From assembly GCF_018278905.1 (NCBI RefSeq), contig NZ_CP046600.1, positions 4,402,001 to 4,466,000 of the forward strand: a DNA stretch of 64,000 nucleotides. Direction: 5' to 3'. The notes beneath the pieces are model-generated. The model saw only the letters and a list, made by a program, of their open reading frames with translations, was not told the origin of the DNA and searched no databases. Of the stretch, positions 1-10,975 are shown piece by piece (position 1 is the stretch's first letter; each line of letters starts with the position of its first letter). The position numbers and the translations under genes were made by a program. The stretch comes from Mycobacterium spongiae (GTDB taxonomy: Bacteria > Actinomycetota > Actinomycetes > Mycobacteriales > Mycobacteriaceae).

Positions 1-1230
1 CGGGCCGTCGGCGACGCCACCCGTCGCCTCGATTTGCCCACGCCGGCCGCGCTGACCGGCGACTGGTTCGGGGCATTGGCGGTGATCGCACCGAGCCTGG
101 CAGTGCAACCTGTGGATGTCAGCACCGCCTTCGCGGTCCACCCGGGCTTGTCACCGTCCAATACGCGGCCGGACTTCCCTGCGATCGGCGGCGGCTGGAT
201 CGGCTACCTTTCTTACCCGGACCCCGGGGCCGATGGCCGGGGAAACCGGATTCCCGAGGCAGCCGGTGGTTGGACCGACTGCGTGCTGCGCCGCAGTTAT
301 CACGGACAGTGGTTCTACGAGAGCCTGTCCGGTGCGCCCATGCCGAAATGGCTGGTTGACGCGTTGGGGACGACACCGACAGCGTCCGCCGAACTGGTAT
401 CGGCTTACCAGATCGACTGGGACGACGCCGACCGTTCCGCACATCACAGCGGGGTGATGGCCTGCCTGGACGCTATCGCCGCTGGCGAGGTCTACCAAGC
501 GTGTGTGTGCACCCAGCTCGCTGGGACTGTCGCCGGCGCTCCGCTGGACTTCTTCATTGACGGGATCGCCCGTACCTCCCCTGCCCGCGCGGCATTTGTC
601 GCTGGTCAGTGGGGTGCCGTGGCATCGCTGTCCCCGGAGCTTTTCCTGCGGCGACGTGGTGGCGTGGTGACGTCGAGTCCGATCAAGGGCACCCTGCCGC
701 TGGACGCTTGGCCGTCGGCGCTACGCGCTTCGCCAAAGGAAGTAGCCGAGAACATCATGATCGTCGACCTGGTCCGCAATGACCTGGGCCGGGTGGCGAT
801 CACCGGTACGGTGTCAGTGCCCGAGCTGCTGGTTGTGCGCCGTGCGCCCGGTGTCTGGCACCTGGTGTCGACGGTGTCGGCGCGGGTTCCGGTCGAACTG
901 CCAGTGTCGACCCTGCTGGACGCGGCTTTCCCGCCGGCATCCGTCACCGGTACCCCCAAAATTCGTGCCCGACAACTTATTTCACAATGGGAGCAGCATC
1001 GTCGCGGGATATATTGCGGCACAGTGGGGTTGGCATCCCCGATCGCTGGATGCGAGCTCAATGTTGCGATTCGCACCGTCGAGTTTGACTCGGCCGGCAA
1101 CGCTGTGCTCGGGGTGGGAGGCGGGATCACCGCGGACTCGGACCCTGACGACGAATGGGCCGAATGCCTGCACAAAGCGGCCCCGATCGTGGGGCTTCGG
1201 CCCGCCGCAGCTGCGGCTCGGGTAAGTTAG
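1..1230 (+). CDS. pabB: Aminodeoxychorismate synthase component I (PabB), 5'-truncated by window edge
   Basis: This is the chorismate-binding enzyme that aminates chorismate to 4-amino-4-deoxychorismate on the way to p-aminobenzoate and folate. The frame is open from base 1, so the N-terminus lies outside the window; the TTG at 34 is only the first possible start inside it. Visible family motifs are SPIKGTLP (the PIKGT motif that marks PabB/TrpE-type enzymes), ENIMIVDLVRNDLGRV and SVTGTPK, followed by the C-terminal GxGGGITADSDP region. It matches M. tuberculosis Rv1005c in sequence feel and in neighbours: the Pro-rich secreted protein and rsmI follow as in that genome. The product is cytosolic. 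Confidence 0.93.
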   Translation, partial: RAVGDATRRLDLPTPAALTGDWFGALAVIAPSLAVQPVDVSTAFAVHPGLSPSNTRPDFPAIGGGWIGYLSYPDPGADGRGNRIPEAAGGWTDCVLRRSYHGQWFYESLSGAPMPKWLVDALGTTPTASAELVSAYQIDWDDADRSAHHSGVMACLDAIAAGEVYQACVCTQLAGTVAGAPLDFFIDGIARTSPARAAFVAGQWGAVASLSPELFLRRRGGVVTSSPIKGTLPLDAWPSALRASPKEVAENIMIVDLVRNDLGRVAITGTVSVPELLVVRRAPGVWHLVSTVSARVPVELPVSTLLDAAFPPASVTGTPKIRARQLISQWEQHRRGIYCGTVGLASPIAGCELNVAIRTVEFDSAGNAVLGVGGGITADSDPDDEWAECLHKAAPIVGLRPAAAAARVS

Positions 1231-1354
1231 GCAGCCAACTCGCAGCAACGTAGGTGCGGTGCAATTTCGCGTAACGCCCACAGGGCGGGCTCAGAGCGCC
1301 TAAGCTCAGGCTATTGGCCTGGGTCAATCACGCATGGACGGGGAGGGTTCGGTT

Positions 1355-2506
1355 ATGAGGATCGGTGTCGTTGGCGTCGCGGCTGCCGCCATGGTGGGCG
1401 GCACGCTCGCGGTTGCGCCGTTGACGTTCAACGGGCCGATGAGGGCGCCGACCGAGGGGACATGCACCCCGGGCCAACAGTGCGATCGGCTGGCCTCGGT
1501 ATTGATGCCGGACCCGACGGGTCCGGCTAGACCAGCCGTGGCTGACCCCGCGGTCCCGACCCCGTTTGAGCCCGCGGCCGAGGAGGTGGCGCCGGCTGTG
1601 GCGCCACGTCTGGCGCCGCGAGCAAGCGCTCCCGCGGCCGCCCGCATCGCGCCCGGGGTTATTGAGCCAGGGGTACGTGCGCCAGTAGTCCCGGAACTAC
1701 CTCCGGCGGCCGCACTGCCCGACGCCGCCTTGCCGCCTCTGCCTGGCGGCGTGCCCGGCCTCGCTTTGCCCGGCGTTCCCGACATCAATGCCCTCGCTGG
1801 CGTTGGCGCCGGCCTCGTTGGCCTACCTAACGGGGTGGCCACGGCCAACGCCGTGATCAACGGCGTCCTCGGCGCGGCAGGCGGCGCGGCGGCCGTCATC
1901 ACTTCGGGAGCGCTCGCGGTCACCTATGTCGTGCTGGCGTACAACGCACTGCAGGATTCGGGCATCCTGCCGGCGGCCAACGCCGCAGCCAGCTCGGTCG
2001 GCTCGATGCTGTTGCCCGCCGCAATACCAGCGGCGGCGGCAGCATTGCCGGGCCTACCTGGCGTTTCGCCGGCAAGCCTGGTGGGTCTGGTGGCGGCCGG
2101 CGCCCTGCCTGGTGTGGGCTTCCCGGCTCTGGCCGGCGTGTCGCCGGTGGATCTGGTCGCGCTCGCGGCTGCGGCAGGTCTGCCGACGAGCCTGCCGGGC
2201 TTGCCGCCAATCTCGCCGGCGGATGCGGCCGCTCTGGTGACCGGTGGCCTACCGATGCTCGCCGCTGCGGCGGGTCTGCCGGCTGGTCTGCCGCCGCTGC
2301 CGGGTGTGGATCCCGCAGCGCTGGCAGCTGCCCTGCCGGCACTCGCGGCTGGCATACCGGCGGGTCTCCCGGCTCTGCCTGCTGGCTTGCCGCCCCTACC
2401 GGCGCCTGCCCTCCCGCCGCTGCCCCCGTTGCCGGCGCCGGCGTTGCCACCGCACCCGCCGATGTGCACGCCGGGATTCGGCCCGATCGGGGTGTGCATC
2501 CCCTGA
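1355..2506 (+). CDS. Secreted or membrane-anchored Pro/Ala/Leu-rich protein (Rv1004c-like)
   Basis: About 383 residues. The ATG at 1355 is preferred over the in-frame ATG at 1334 because GGGGAGGG lies at the right distance upstream and translation then begins directly with a hydrophobic signal segment (MRIGVVGVAAAAMVGG). The rest is low complexity: Ala/Pro-rich stretches, a hydrophobic helix near residues 175-200, then many LPGLPG and LPPLP repeats. Two Cys pairs, one early (CTPGQQCD) and one at the C-terminus (CTPGFGPIGVC), suggest an exported protein with disulphides. No enzymatic domain is recognisable. Position after pabB and tail to tail with rsmI matches Rv1004c. Function unknown. Confidence 0.8.
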   Translation: MRIGVVGVAAAAMVGGTLAVAPLTFNGPMRAPTEGTCTPGQQCDRLASVLMPDPTGPARPAVADPAVPTPFEPAAEEVAPAVAPRLAPRASAPAAARIAPGVIEPGVRAPVVPELPPAAALPDAALPPLPGGVPGLALPGVPDINALAGVGAGLVGLPNGVATANAVINGVLGAAGGAAAVITSGALAVTYVVLAYNALQDSGILPAANAAASSVGSMLLPAAIPAAAAALPGLPGVSPASLVGLVAAGALPGVGFPALAGVSPVDLVALAAAAGLPTSLPGLPPISPADAAALVTGGLPMLAAAAGLPAGLPPLPGVDPAALAAALPALAAGIPAGLPALPAGLPPLPAPALPPLPPLPAPALPPHPPMCTPGFGPIGVCIP

Positions 2507-2517
2507 GCCGACGGCGC

Positions 2518-3396
2518 CTACGGAGCCCCGCTCACATCACTGCGACGTGACCGCAGAATCGCGTCATAGAGCTGACGGGTGCGCACGCCCGGATGCGCCG
2601 CGGCCACTTCGCTACAGGCGTCCTTGACGCGAACTCCGCCCGCGACCAGGTCTTCCACTTGGGCCACCAGGTCAGCTACTCCGTCAGCGCCCAGTGCCGC
2701 CAGATCGGTGTGCGGGACCGCGCCAGCGAGGACCACGGTGATCTCGCCGAGCACGCCTTCGGCGGCCCAAGCGGCCAACTCGTCGAGCGGGCCGCGCAGC
2801 ACTTCCTCGTGCACCTTGGTCAGCTCGCGGCAGATCGCGGCCTGACGTTGGCCGCCGAGCTGATCGACCGCGTCGCGCAGGCACGCCGCCAGTCGGCGAG
2901 GCGATTCGAAAAACACGCAGGTACGGGGTTCGTTGACCAGCGAGGCCAGCCACGCTCGGCGAGCCGCGCCCTTCCGCGGCGCGAAGCCCTCGAAGCAAAA
3001 CTTCTCCGACGGCAGACCGGAGACCACCAGAGCGGTGGTCACCGCTGATGGCCCCGGTAGGCACTGGACCGTCAGGCCCGCATCGATACAGGCCACGACC
3101 AGCCGATAGCCCGGGTCGCTGATCACCGGCATCCCGGCGTCGCTCACCACCAGCACCGTGGCACCGGTGCCGATAGCGTCGACCAAGCTGGCCACGCGCA
3201 ACGGTTCAACCCGGTCGAACAGGCTCACCACGCGGCCACCAATCCGAATGTCGAGAGCCTTGGCCAAATCTCGCGCCCGACGGGTGTCCTCGGCGGCGAC
3301 CACATCCGCGTGGACCAGCGCATCGATCAAGCGCGGCGATGCATCCGACGGCTGGCCCAACGGGCTGGCACCGAGCAACAGGCGACCGGGGGTCAT
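2518..3396 (-). CDS. rsmI: 16S rRNA (cytidine1402-2'-O)-methyltransferase RsmI
   Basis: 292 residues, usual length for RsmI. It 2'-O-methylates C1402 in the ribosomal P site using S-adenosylmethionine. The tetrapyrrole-methylase-like fold is shown by the N-terminal GTPLGQPSD-type start (here GASPLGQPSDAS), AAEDTRRARDLA, VSDAGMPVISDPGYRLV and PGPSAVTTALVVSGLPS, and by the FEGFAPRK motif of the family. The C-terminal segment is a small basic helical domain ending near ARTRQLYDAIL-like sequence. It is divergent from pmt with only 24 bp between the two starts, so the promoters must be overlapping or leaderless. Orthologue of Rv1003. Confidence 0.95.
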   Translation of the reverse strand: MTPGRLLLGASPLGQPSDASPRLIDALVHADVVAAEDTRRARDLAKALDIRIGGRVVSLFDRVEPLRVASLVDAIGTGATVLVVSDAGMPVISDPGYRLVVACIDAGLTVQCLPGPSAVTTALVVSGLPSEKFCFEGFAPRKGAARRAWLASLVNEPRTCVFFESPRRLAACLRDAVDQLGGQRQAAICRELTKVHEEVLRGPLDELAAWAAEGVLGEITVVLAGAVPHTDLAALGADGVADLVAQVEDLVAGGVRVKDACSEVAAAHPGVRTRQLYDAILRSRRSDVSGAP

Positions 3397-3420
3397 GACG
3401 AACAGCCTACGATCGACGAG

Positions 3421-4977
3421 ATGACTGCCCCGCCCCGCGAAGCGCCTCTCGTCGCCGAGGAGCCCAGGGCGCCCATGGTCAGTGCGGGGCCGCTAGTACC
3501 GATCCCGGACTTCGGGCCGGTCGACCGGGTGCGCGGCTGGATCGTGACTGCGGCGATCACCGTGCTGGCGGTGGTGACCCGATTCATCAATCTGGGTTCG
3601 CCGACGGACGGCGGCACCCCTATCTTCGACGAGAAGCACTATGCCCCCCAGGGCTGGCAGGTGTTGAACAACCATGGGGTAGAAGACAATCCCGGTTTCG
3701 GCCTGGTCGTCCACCCCCCGGTCGGTAAACAGCTGATCGCGGTCGGCGAAGCCGTGTTCGGCTACAACGGGTTCGGTTGGCGGTTCACCGGGGCTCTGCT
3801 GGGCGTTGTCCTGGTGGCGCTGGTGGTGCGGATCGTCCGGCGGATCAGCCGGTCCACATTGGTCGGCGCGATCGCCGGCTTGCTCATCATCTGCGACGGC
3901 GTCAGCTTTGTCACCGCGCGGACCGCGTTGCTCGACGGCTTTCTGACGTTTTTCGTGGTAGCCGCGTTCGGTGCGCTGATGGTCGACCGGGATCAAGTCC
4001 GGGAACGGATGCACATCGCGTTCCTGGAGGGCCGCAGTGCCGATACCGTGTGGGGCGCGCGGCTGGGAGTGCGCTGGTGGCGATTCGGGGCCGGGGTGCT
4101 ACTCGGGTTGGCGTGCGCGACCAAATGGTCCGGCCTGTACTTCGTGCTGTTCTTCACTGCGATGTCGCTGGCGTTCGACGTGGCGGCTCGGCGCCAGTAC
4201 CAGGCGCCCAGACCGTGGCTGGGGACTGTGCGGCGCGACCTGGTGCCCGCCGGATATGCGCTGGTGCTGATCCCGTTCGCCGTGTATCTGGCCAGCTATG
4301 CGCCCTGGTTTGCGTCAGAGACAGCGATTGACCGCCATGAGGTGGGCCGCTCGATCGGAGCCGACAGCGTCGTCCCCCTGCCCGACGCCATTCGATCGCT
4401 GTGGCACTACACGGCGAAGGCTTTCCACTTCCATGCGGGCCTGACCAACGCCGCGGGCAACCACCACCCGTGGGAATCGAAACCCTGGAGCTGGCCGATG
4501 TCGTTACGGCCGGTGCTGTATGCCATCGACCAGCAGGATGTTCCCGGCTGTGGCGCGCACTCGTGCGTCAAGGCTGTGATGTTGGTCGGCACACCCGCCA
4601 TGTGGTGGCTGGCGGTGTTGGTCCTCGCGTACGCCGCCTGGCGGATGCTTGTTCGACGGGACTGGCGCTACGCGGCTGTTTTGGTTGGCTACTGCGCCGG
4701 CTGGCTGCCATGGTTCGCCGACATCGACCGGCAGATGTACTTCTTTTACGCGGCGACAATGGCGCCGTTCCTGGTGATGGCCATCGCGCTGATTCTGGGC
4801 GACATCCTCTATCACCCAGTTCAGGGCTATGAGCGGCGCACGCTCGGGCTAATCGTCGTCTCCTGTTATGTGGCTTTGGTGGCCACGAACTTCGCGTGGC
4901 TGTTTCCGGTGCTCACCGGTCTGCCGATCTCACAACAGACCTGGAACATGGAGATGTGGCTGCCCAGCTGGCGATGA
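3421..4977 (+). CDS. pmt: Protein O-mannosyltransferase (Pmt), integral membrane
   Basis: 518 residues with the ATG at 3421 chosen because it lies just outside the divergent rsmI gene; the upstream frame extension overlaps rsmI. It transfers mannose from polyprenyl-phospho-mannose to Ser/Thr of secreted proteins. The first periplasmic loop after the first membrane helix carries the family's acidic signature (FDEKHYAPQGW, the DE pair being catalytic or metal binding in PMTs). Some ten hydrophobic helices follow, with HFHAGLTNAAGNHHPWESKPWSWP as the second conserved lumenal block. C-terminus is membrane associated. Orthologue of Rv1002c; next gene arcA is convergent. Confidence 0.94.
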   Translation: MTAPPREAPLVAEEPRAPMVSAGPLVPIPDFGPVDRVRGWIVTAAITVLAVVTRFINLGSPTDGGTPIFDEKHYAPQGWQVLNNHGVEDNPGFGLVVHPPVGKQLIAVGEAVFGYNGFGWRFTGALLGVVLVALVVRIVRRISRSTLVGAIAGLLIICDGVSFVTARTALLDGFLTFFVVAAFGALMVDRDQVRERMHIAFLEGRSADTVWGARLGVRWWRFGAGVLLGLACATKWSGLYFVLFFTAMSLAFDVAARRQYQAPRPWLGTVRRDLVPAGYALVLIPFAVYLASYAPWFASETAIDRHEVGRSIGADSVVPLPDAIRSLWHYTAKAFHFHAGLTNAAGNHHPWESKPWSWPMSLRPVLYAIDQQDVPGCGAHSCVKAVMLVGTPAMWWLAVLVLAYAAWRMLVRRDWRYAAVLVGYCAGWLPWFADIDRQMYFFYAATMAPFLVMAIALILGDILYHPVQGYERRTLGLIVVSCYVALVATNFAWLFPVLTGLPISQQTWNMEMWLPSWR

Positions 4978-5081
4978 CCGTCGCTGAGGCGCCGAGAGTG
5001 CCGTGAGAGCTGTGCTACCGACGGACACGCGAAGCCCTGCACCGGCGGCATCCGCCACGACCACGGTAGGAAATCTCGACG

Positions 5082-6293
5082 TTAGGACAACGGATCGCGC
5101 GCGGCCGGACAGCACATGCAGCGCGGGCCGCCACGGCCGGTACCCAGTTCGGAGCCCGCGATGGCGAGCACCTCGATCCCCGCTTCTTCGAGGCGGGCGT
5201 TGCTCTGCACGTTGCGCTCATAGGCAACGACCACACCGGGCGCCAGCGCCAACGTGTTGTTGCCGTCGTCCCACTGTTCGCGTTCGGCGACGACGGGGTC
5301 GAGTCCGGTATGGATGACACGCAACTTGTCGATGCCCATTGCCTTCGCGGCGGCTTCGGGGAAGGGAGCCGAATCGCTGATGGTTACGCCGTCGGGCGTG
5401 CGCTTGATGGTGAACGCCGAGAGCCTGTCGACAACGTGGGCGTACATCACGACCGTGTCGGTATCGACCATGGTGCATACCGTGTCCAAGTGCATCTGCG
5501 CTCGGTTCTGGGCTATCGGCACAGCGAGTACCGTGTGTGCAAGGTCGTCGTCGAAAAGGCTGCGCGCCAATGCTTCCGCGCCGGCAGGGGTGGTCCGCTC
5601 CCCTACTCCGACGGCGACCACTCCCGGAGCCAACAGCAGCACGTCACCACCCTCGACCGGGGCGGTGCGCGATTCGTAGGCGCGCCGCACCCCGGTGAAT
5701 CGGGGGTGATGGGCGTAGATGAGGTCGGTCAGCGACGCTTCTCGAACCCGGGCCCGCAGCGCCAGCGACGGGATCACGACGCGCGGCCCGATCCATATCG
5801 ACGAGTCCCGGGTGAACACCAGGTTCGGCAACGGCTCGATGACGAAATCCCCACCATGGTGCATGCGAAGCACCAACGACACCGCGGTCCGGGTCTCCCG
5901 CGGGAGCTCGTTGAAGGTCATGCCGGCGGTAAGCACATGTGCCAGCCGGACCGGGTCGACACTGCGCAGATAGGCCGAAAGCTCCTGCGCTAACGGCAGT
6001 CCGAGCCGGGGCGCGTCGACGGCCGCAGCCACCGCCTGCATCCGGGCAGCCCCGCTGTGCTGCAACGCCTCGACGAGCAGCTCGGACAGCAGGAGCACCT
6101 CGACGCCGCGCGACCGCAGCAGCTCGGTGAACGCATCATGCTCATCTTGTGCGCGGGATACCCAAGGCAGCCCGTCGAACAACAGCTGGTCATTGTTTCG
6201 CGGCGTGAGCCGGCGCAACTCCGCGCCCGGGCGGTGCAGGATGGCAACGCGCAGCGCACCCACCTCGGAATTGGACCCCAACTCGACAGCCAC
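5082..6293 (-). CDS. arcA: Arginine deiminase
   Basis: 403 residues, full length. It hydrolyses L-arginine to citrulline and ammonia. Guanidino-group-modifying fold motifs are visible: [28 protein letters not shown] at the N-terminus, [10 protein letters not shown] (catalytic Asp region), [22 protein letters not shown] (catalytic His region) and the nucleophile Cys within GGPRCMCCP near the C-terminus. No arcB or arcC neighbours are present, as in M. tuberculosis (Rv1001). It is convergent with pmt and divergent from the AlkB-like gene, with about 60 bp between the starts. Confidence 0.95.
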   Translation of the reverse strand: MAVELGSNSEVGALRVAILHRPGAELRRLTPRNNDQLLFDGLPWVSRAQDEHDAFTELLRSRGVEVLLLSELLVEALQHSGAARMQAVAAAVDAPRLGLPLAQELSAYLRSVDPVRLAHVLTAGMTFNELPRETRTAVSLVLRMHHGGDFVIEPLPNLVFTRDSSIWIGPRVVIPSLALRARVREASLTDLIYAHHPRFTGVRRAYESRTAPVEGGDVLLLAPGVVAVGVGERTTPAGAEALARSLFDDDLAHTVLAVPIAQNRAQMHLDTVCTMVDTDTVVMYAHVVDRLSAFTIKRTPDGVTISDSAPFPEAAAKAMGIDKLRVIHTGLDPVVAEREQWDDGNNTLALAPGVVVAYERNVQSNARLEEAGIEVLAIAGSELGTGRGGPRCMCCPAARDPLS

Positions 6294-6353
6294 AGCTCAA
6301 ACGGTAGCCGTGCCGGTGTCGACTGACGCGCCGTACGCCCCGTCATCGAACGG

Positions 6354-6983
6354 ATGTGCGATAAACTTCAGTCCGTGGCGATCGCGATTCAGGGCTCGCT
6401 ATTCGAGCACAATGAGCGCAGGCAACTCGGCGACGGCGCCTTCGTCGACATCCGCTCGGGCTGGCTAGCCGGCTGTGAAACAGACACTGAAGGCCTGCTC
6501 GGCACGCTGCTGGCGAACGTACCCTGGCGAGCCGAACGCCGCCAGATGTACGACCGCGTGGTCGACGTCCCTCGGCTGGTCAGTTTCTTCGACCTGACCG
6601 TCGACGATCCACCGCATCCGCAGCTCGCGCGGCTGCGCCGACGCCTCAACGACATCTACGGGGGCGAGCTGGGAGAGCCGTTCACCACGATTGGATTGTG
6701 TTGCTACCGCAACGGTTCCGACAGCGTCGCGTGGCACGGCGACACCATCGGTCGGAGCAAGACCGAGGACACGATGGTCGCGATCGTCAGCCTGGGCGCC
6801 ACCCGAGTCTTCGCCATGCGCCGGCGCGGCGGCGGCCGGTCGTTGCGACTGCCCTTGGCGCATGGCGATCTGCTGGTCATGGGCGGATCCTGTCAACGCA
6901 CGTGGGAGCATGCGGTTCCCAAGACGACGGCACCCGCAGGTCCGCGCGTCAGTATCCAATTCCGGCCGCGCGACGTGCGGTAG
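6354..6983 (+). CDS. AlkB-like 2-oxoglutarate/Fe(II)-dependent dioxygenase (Rv1000c-like)
   Basis: 209 residues from the ATG at 6354; a shorter GTG start near 6375 is possible. The double-stranded beta-helix oxygenase residues are present: HGD (HxD iron ligands) in AWHGDTIG, the distal His in TWEHAVPKT, and the 2-oxoglutarate/substrate arginines in GPRVSIQFRPR. This pattern is that of AlkB-family demethylases, which oxidatively remove alkyl groups from nucleic acids; the substrate here is not known. Divergent from arcA; the DUF5642 lipoprotein gene follows convergently with three bases between the stops. Confidence 0.87.
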   Translation: MCDKLQSVAIAIQGSLFEHNERRQLGDGAFVDIRSGWLAGCETDTEGLLGTLLANVPWRAERRQMYDRVVDVPRLVSFFDLTVDDPPHPQLARLRRRLNDIYGGELGEPFTTIGLCCYRNGSDSVAWHGDTIGRSKTEDTMVAIVSLGATRVFAMRRRGGGRSLRLPLAHGDLLVMGGSCQRTWEHAVPKTTAPAGPRVSIQFRPRDVR

Positions 6984-6986
6984 CTA

Positions 6987-7640
6987 TCAACTCCGGACCA
7001 ACGTCACCGCCTTGACCAATAGGTCGCGAGCACGCTCTGTGTCGACCTTCGCGACCGGCTGGCCGGGGATCACCAGCGGATTGGCGATGACATTCACCTG
7101 ATAGTCGCCGAACTGCGCAGAGTAGTCATAGAGTTCGCCGGTACGGGCCGACCCGCCGACGACCGCCTGCAGCACACGGTGCACGCCCAAAGTCTGGGTC
7201 CCTTCAATGCGCGGCGCCTCAACGACCTCGATTCCGCCCCGCAGCTGTGCGCCGGAAAATGCGACCTTGGTGCAGTCCTTCCCCGGGTCGTTGGGGGGTA
7301 GTGGCTCGGAAGTCTCCATCGCGATCACGACGAACCTATTGCCGTTACCTTCGGCCGAGACGGCCGCCATATTTCCCTGTAGCCCGTTCGGCAGCTCCGG
7401 CCCCGCGGCCACCTTCGCGCAATCCGCCGGATCGAACGTCAGCCCCTTGGGTAGCGTGCGCGCGGAGAAGAACTTGGGATCGATGGCCCCGGGGGCAACG
7501 TCGGTGACGGTGAACTCGGGCCCAAAGCTCGATTTCAGGTCAGCGATCTTGGCGATGTCGCCTGTCGCTGCGGAATTGGCGCCTGATGAGCAGCCGACCA
7601 GCCATCCGATGGAACCTACTGCGAGCAACACCTTGCGCAT
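6987..7640 (-). CDS. DUF5642-type lipoprotein (Rv0999-like)
   Basis: 217 residues starting at the ATG at 7640, which gives a standard lipoprotein signal: MRKVLLAVGSIGWLVGC with lipobox LVGC. The nine residues encoded upstream of it are dispensable. The mature part ends with a conserved stretch (DTERARDLLVKAVTLVRS) shared with the gene immediately upstream, and both have an ETLG/QTLG..V motif two thirds along. That marks them as tandem paralogues of one family. Probably anchored on the outer face of the cytoplasmic membrane. No activity can be assigned. Confidence 0.8.
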   Translation of the reverse strand: MRKVLLAVGSIGWLVGCSSGANSAATGDIAKIADLKSSFGPEFTVTDVAPGAIDPKFFSARTLPKGLTFDPADCAKVAAGPELPNGLQGNMAAVSAEGNGNRFVVIAMETSEPLPPNDPGKDCTKVAFSGAQLRGGIEVVEAPRIEGTQTLGVHRVLQAVVGGSARTGELYDYSAQFGDYQVNVIANPLVIPGQPVAKVDTERARDLLVKAVTLVRS

Positions 7641-7667
7641 TGTGGCCAATGTACCCAACGCGGCCAC

Positions 7668-8363
7668 TCAGCTTCGTAGCGTCGCCACCGTTTTGACAAG
7701 GAGATCAGCAGCGAACTGCGGTGCCAGCGGTGGATGCATCGATCCGGGGTCGGTGGTGAGCGCCGTGAATGCGTACGCGCCGCCTAGATAGGCCACGAAT
7801 GTGTATGTCCGCGATTCGATTTCGGTGCCGGACTCGACGGAGGTCCGGATATCGGCCACCATGCCTAGGGTTTCGGCCCCGTCGATGGCTGGCGCCTCGC
7901 TGAGACCGACGTGCGCGGTCGTCCGCCCCCCGGTCACGGTCCAGTGCCCGCAGGCCGCAACGGCCTCGTGGTCCAGGTCAACGGGGGCCGGCGACACGAC
8001 GACCACTACCGCGTCGACGATGCCGCCGGCACCTGAGCCGGAAATTCCCTGAGCGGCCCGGTCGCTTCTGCCGGCCGGATCAGCGAGGCTCATGCACTGC
8101 GGCGGCTTCGCCTGCAGATGGGCTGTCGCGGCTCCCAGCCCCCAGATCACGCTTGGCGTGTCCGCGCGTGGGACGCTACTTACCTCGTAACCGGGCGGCA
8201 GTTCGCGACCGACCCGTCTGATGTTGTCGGGGTTAACGACGCCGGAATGGGCAGCCGGTGACTGTGCAGTGGGCGCCGGCCCAGGCGGCGGCTGCTGACT
8301 GCATGCGGCCGCTAGCAGCGCCACGATTGGGATCGCTAGCGCAGCAATCCACACCGGCCGCAT
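7668..8363 (-). CDS. Second DUF5642-type lipoprotein, tandem paralogue
   Basis: 231 residues with a signal peptide ending in the lipobox LLAAAC near residue 21, followed by a Pro/Ala-rich linker. The C-terminal end (FAADLLVKTVATLRS) is clearly homologous to that of the next gene (6987-7640), which starts 27 bp downstream, so the two are probably cotranscribed and arose by duplication. Conserved Cys residues (KPPQCMSL, AACGHW) may form a disulphide. Function unknown; likely cell-envelope. Confidence 0.78.
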   Translation of the reverse strand: MRPVWIAALAIPIVALLAAACSQQPPPGPAPTAQSPAAHSGVVNPDNIRRVGRELPPGYEVSSVPRADTPSVIWGLGAATAHLQAKPPQCMSLADPAGRSDRAAQGISGSGAGGIVDAVVVVVSPAPVDLDHEAVAACGHWTVTGGRTTAHVGLSEAPAIDGAETLGMVADIRTSVESGTEIESRTYTFVAYLGGAYAFTALTTDPGSMHPPLAPQFAADLLVKTVATLRS

Positions 8364-8495
8364 GCCCGTTCATATCACGGCGGGCGCGCTTCGGGTAGCG
8401 CGACGACCGCAGGCGCGGGCCGCTGATCGCCCACGTGACGGGTTGGTTCGCCAGCCGCGGACACTGTCCTGAGACTTTCTCCCGACCAGGCGATG

Positions 8496-9930
<1,435 letters not shown>

Positions 9931-10212
9931 GCTCCGACACTAGGAGTGCGCCGATCAAGTATCGACGCGCGCCACGCCTGTCTTAGCAAATCTTCAGGTG
10001 AATCTTGGTTCCCCATCAGGCGGCGCGCCGGATCCCTTCCGCCACAGTGTTTTACACTTGCGTACCAGGCTTGGTTGCCCCTCAATACAGCCACGCCATC
10101 ACCACGAAACGCGCTAGCATGAAGGCCACGTGATGACGACGGTGAGCCGACGTCTGGACGCCAGCATGAACCGCTAGTGTTCTTCCATCATGGTCGACAG
10201 CTTGGGCGTGCG
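9931..10212. other. Intergenic stretch, no gene seen
   Basis: About 280 bp between the small hypothetical gene and the membrane hypothetical gene. It includes an AT-richer part around 10045-10065 (GTGTTTTACACTTGCG) that could be a promoter or operator, but no gene, RNA or convincing hairpin is visible. Confidence 0.4.
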
Positions 10213-10770
10213 ATGACGATCGCCGCCTTTGTCCTTGGCGTCGTCGCAACCGTGCTCGCGGCGGCATCGCTCGCCTGGCAGGTGGTCAGGTTGCTGCGAC
10301 GGAGGGCACGGCCGCGGCTGACGCCGATCGTCGGTCTACTGACATCCGACGGGCTGGTGACCAACGAGGCCGGTACCGACGTTCGCTCGGCCTTAGCCGA
10401 CGCCGCGGCAAAACTGTCGTCGGACCGGTTCGTCGTCGGCGTCGAGGTCGCCAACGCCGGAACGGCCCCCTTCCACGTCACCGGGTGGGCGATCCGCGCT
10501 GATCCCGGCGGCACGTCACTGCTGCCCATCGATCCACCGATCGGCGGGAGCGAGGTTCCGCACGAGGTAGCACCCGGCTCCAGTGCAAAGTTCATGACCG
10601 AGCTGCAGCGAGCCCAGCGCTTCGCCGAGGCCGCCCAAGGCCACGAAGGCCGACCGCCCCGATTCGTTCTGACCGTGTCGTCTGCTGCACGTACTTACGC
10701 GACCAAACCCGTGGTGCCCGCTGTGTTTTCGCTCGGATCGCCGCAGCGCAGCGGTGAGCAGCCACGATGA
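10213..10770 (+). CDS. Membrane-anchored hypothetical protein
   Basis: 185 residues from the ATG at 10213, placed directly before an N-terminal membrane helix (MTIAAFVLGVVATVLAAASL). A GTG at 10177 would add 12 residues. The helix is followed by a basic stop-transfer stretch (RLLRRRARPR), then a soluble domain of about 130 residues rich in beta-type sequence (VGVEVANAGTAPFHVTGWAI), resembling small immunoglobulin-like or DUF-type domains. I cannot assign a family. The PE_PGRS gene follows on the same strand after 200 bp. Confidence 0.62.
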   Translation: MTIAAFVLGVVATVLAAASLAWQVVRLLRRRARPRLTPIVGLLTSDGLVTNEAGTDVRSALADAAAKLSSDRFVVGVEVANAGTAPFHVTGWAIRADPGGTSLLPIDPPIGGSEVPHEVAPGSSAKFMTELQRAQRFAEAAQGHEGRPPRFVLTVSSAARTYATKPVVPAVFSLGSPQRSGEQPR

Positions 10771-10975
10771 TCGGGCGATGAAGACAGGTCGTCACCTCGG
10801 CTGTCGGTCGCTTGGTCGGCTCGCTGGCCGAGGACGCCGTGGCCGCCAAGATGCCATGAGCCCGAAATAGCCGCGACACCCAATGCAACGACGCTAGGAT
10901 GCTGTCCATCGTCTCCCGGGGTGCGCCGATGCCGTCGAAACACGTGCCCCACTCAAGAATCTTGGAAGGTGTGCG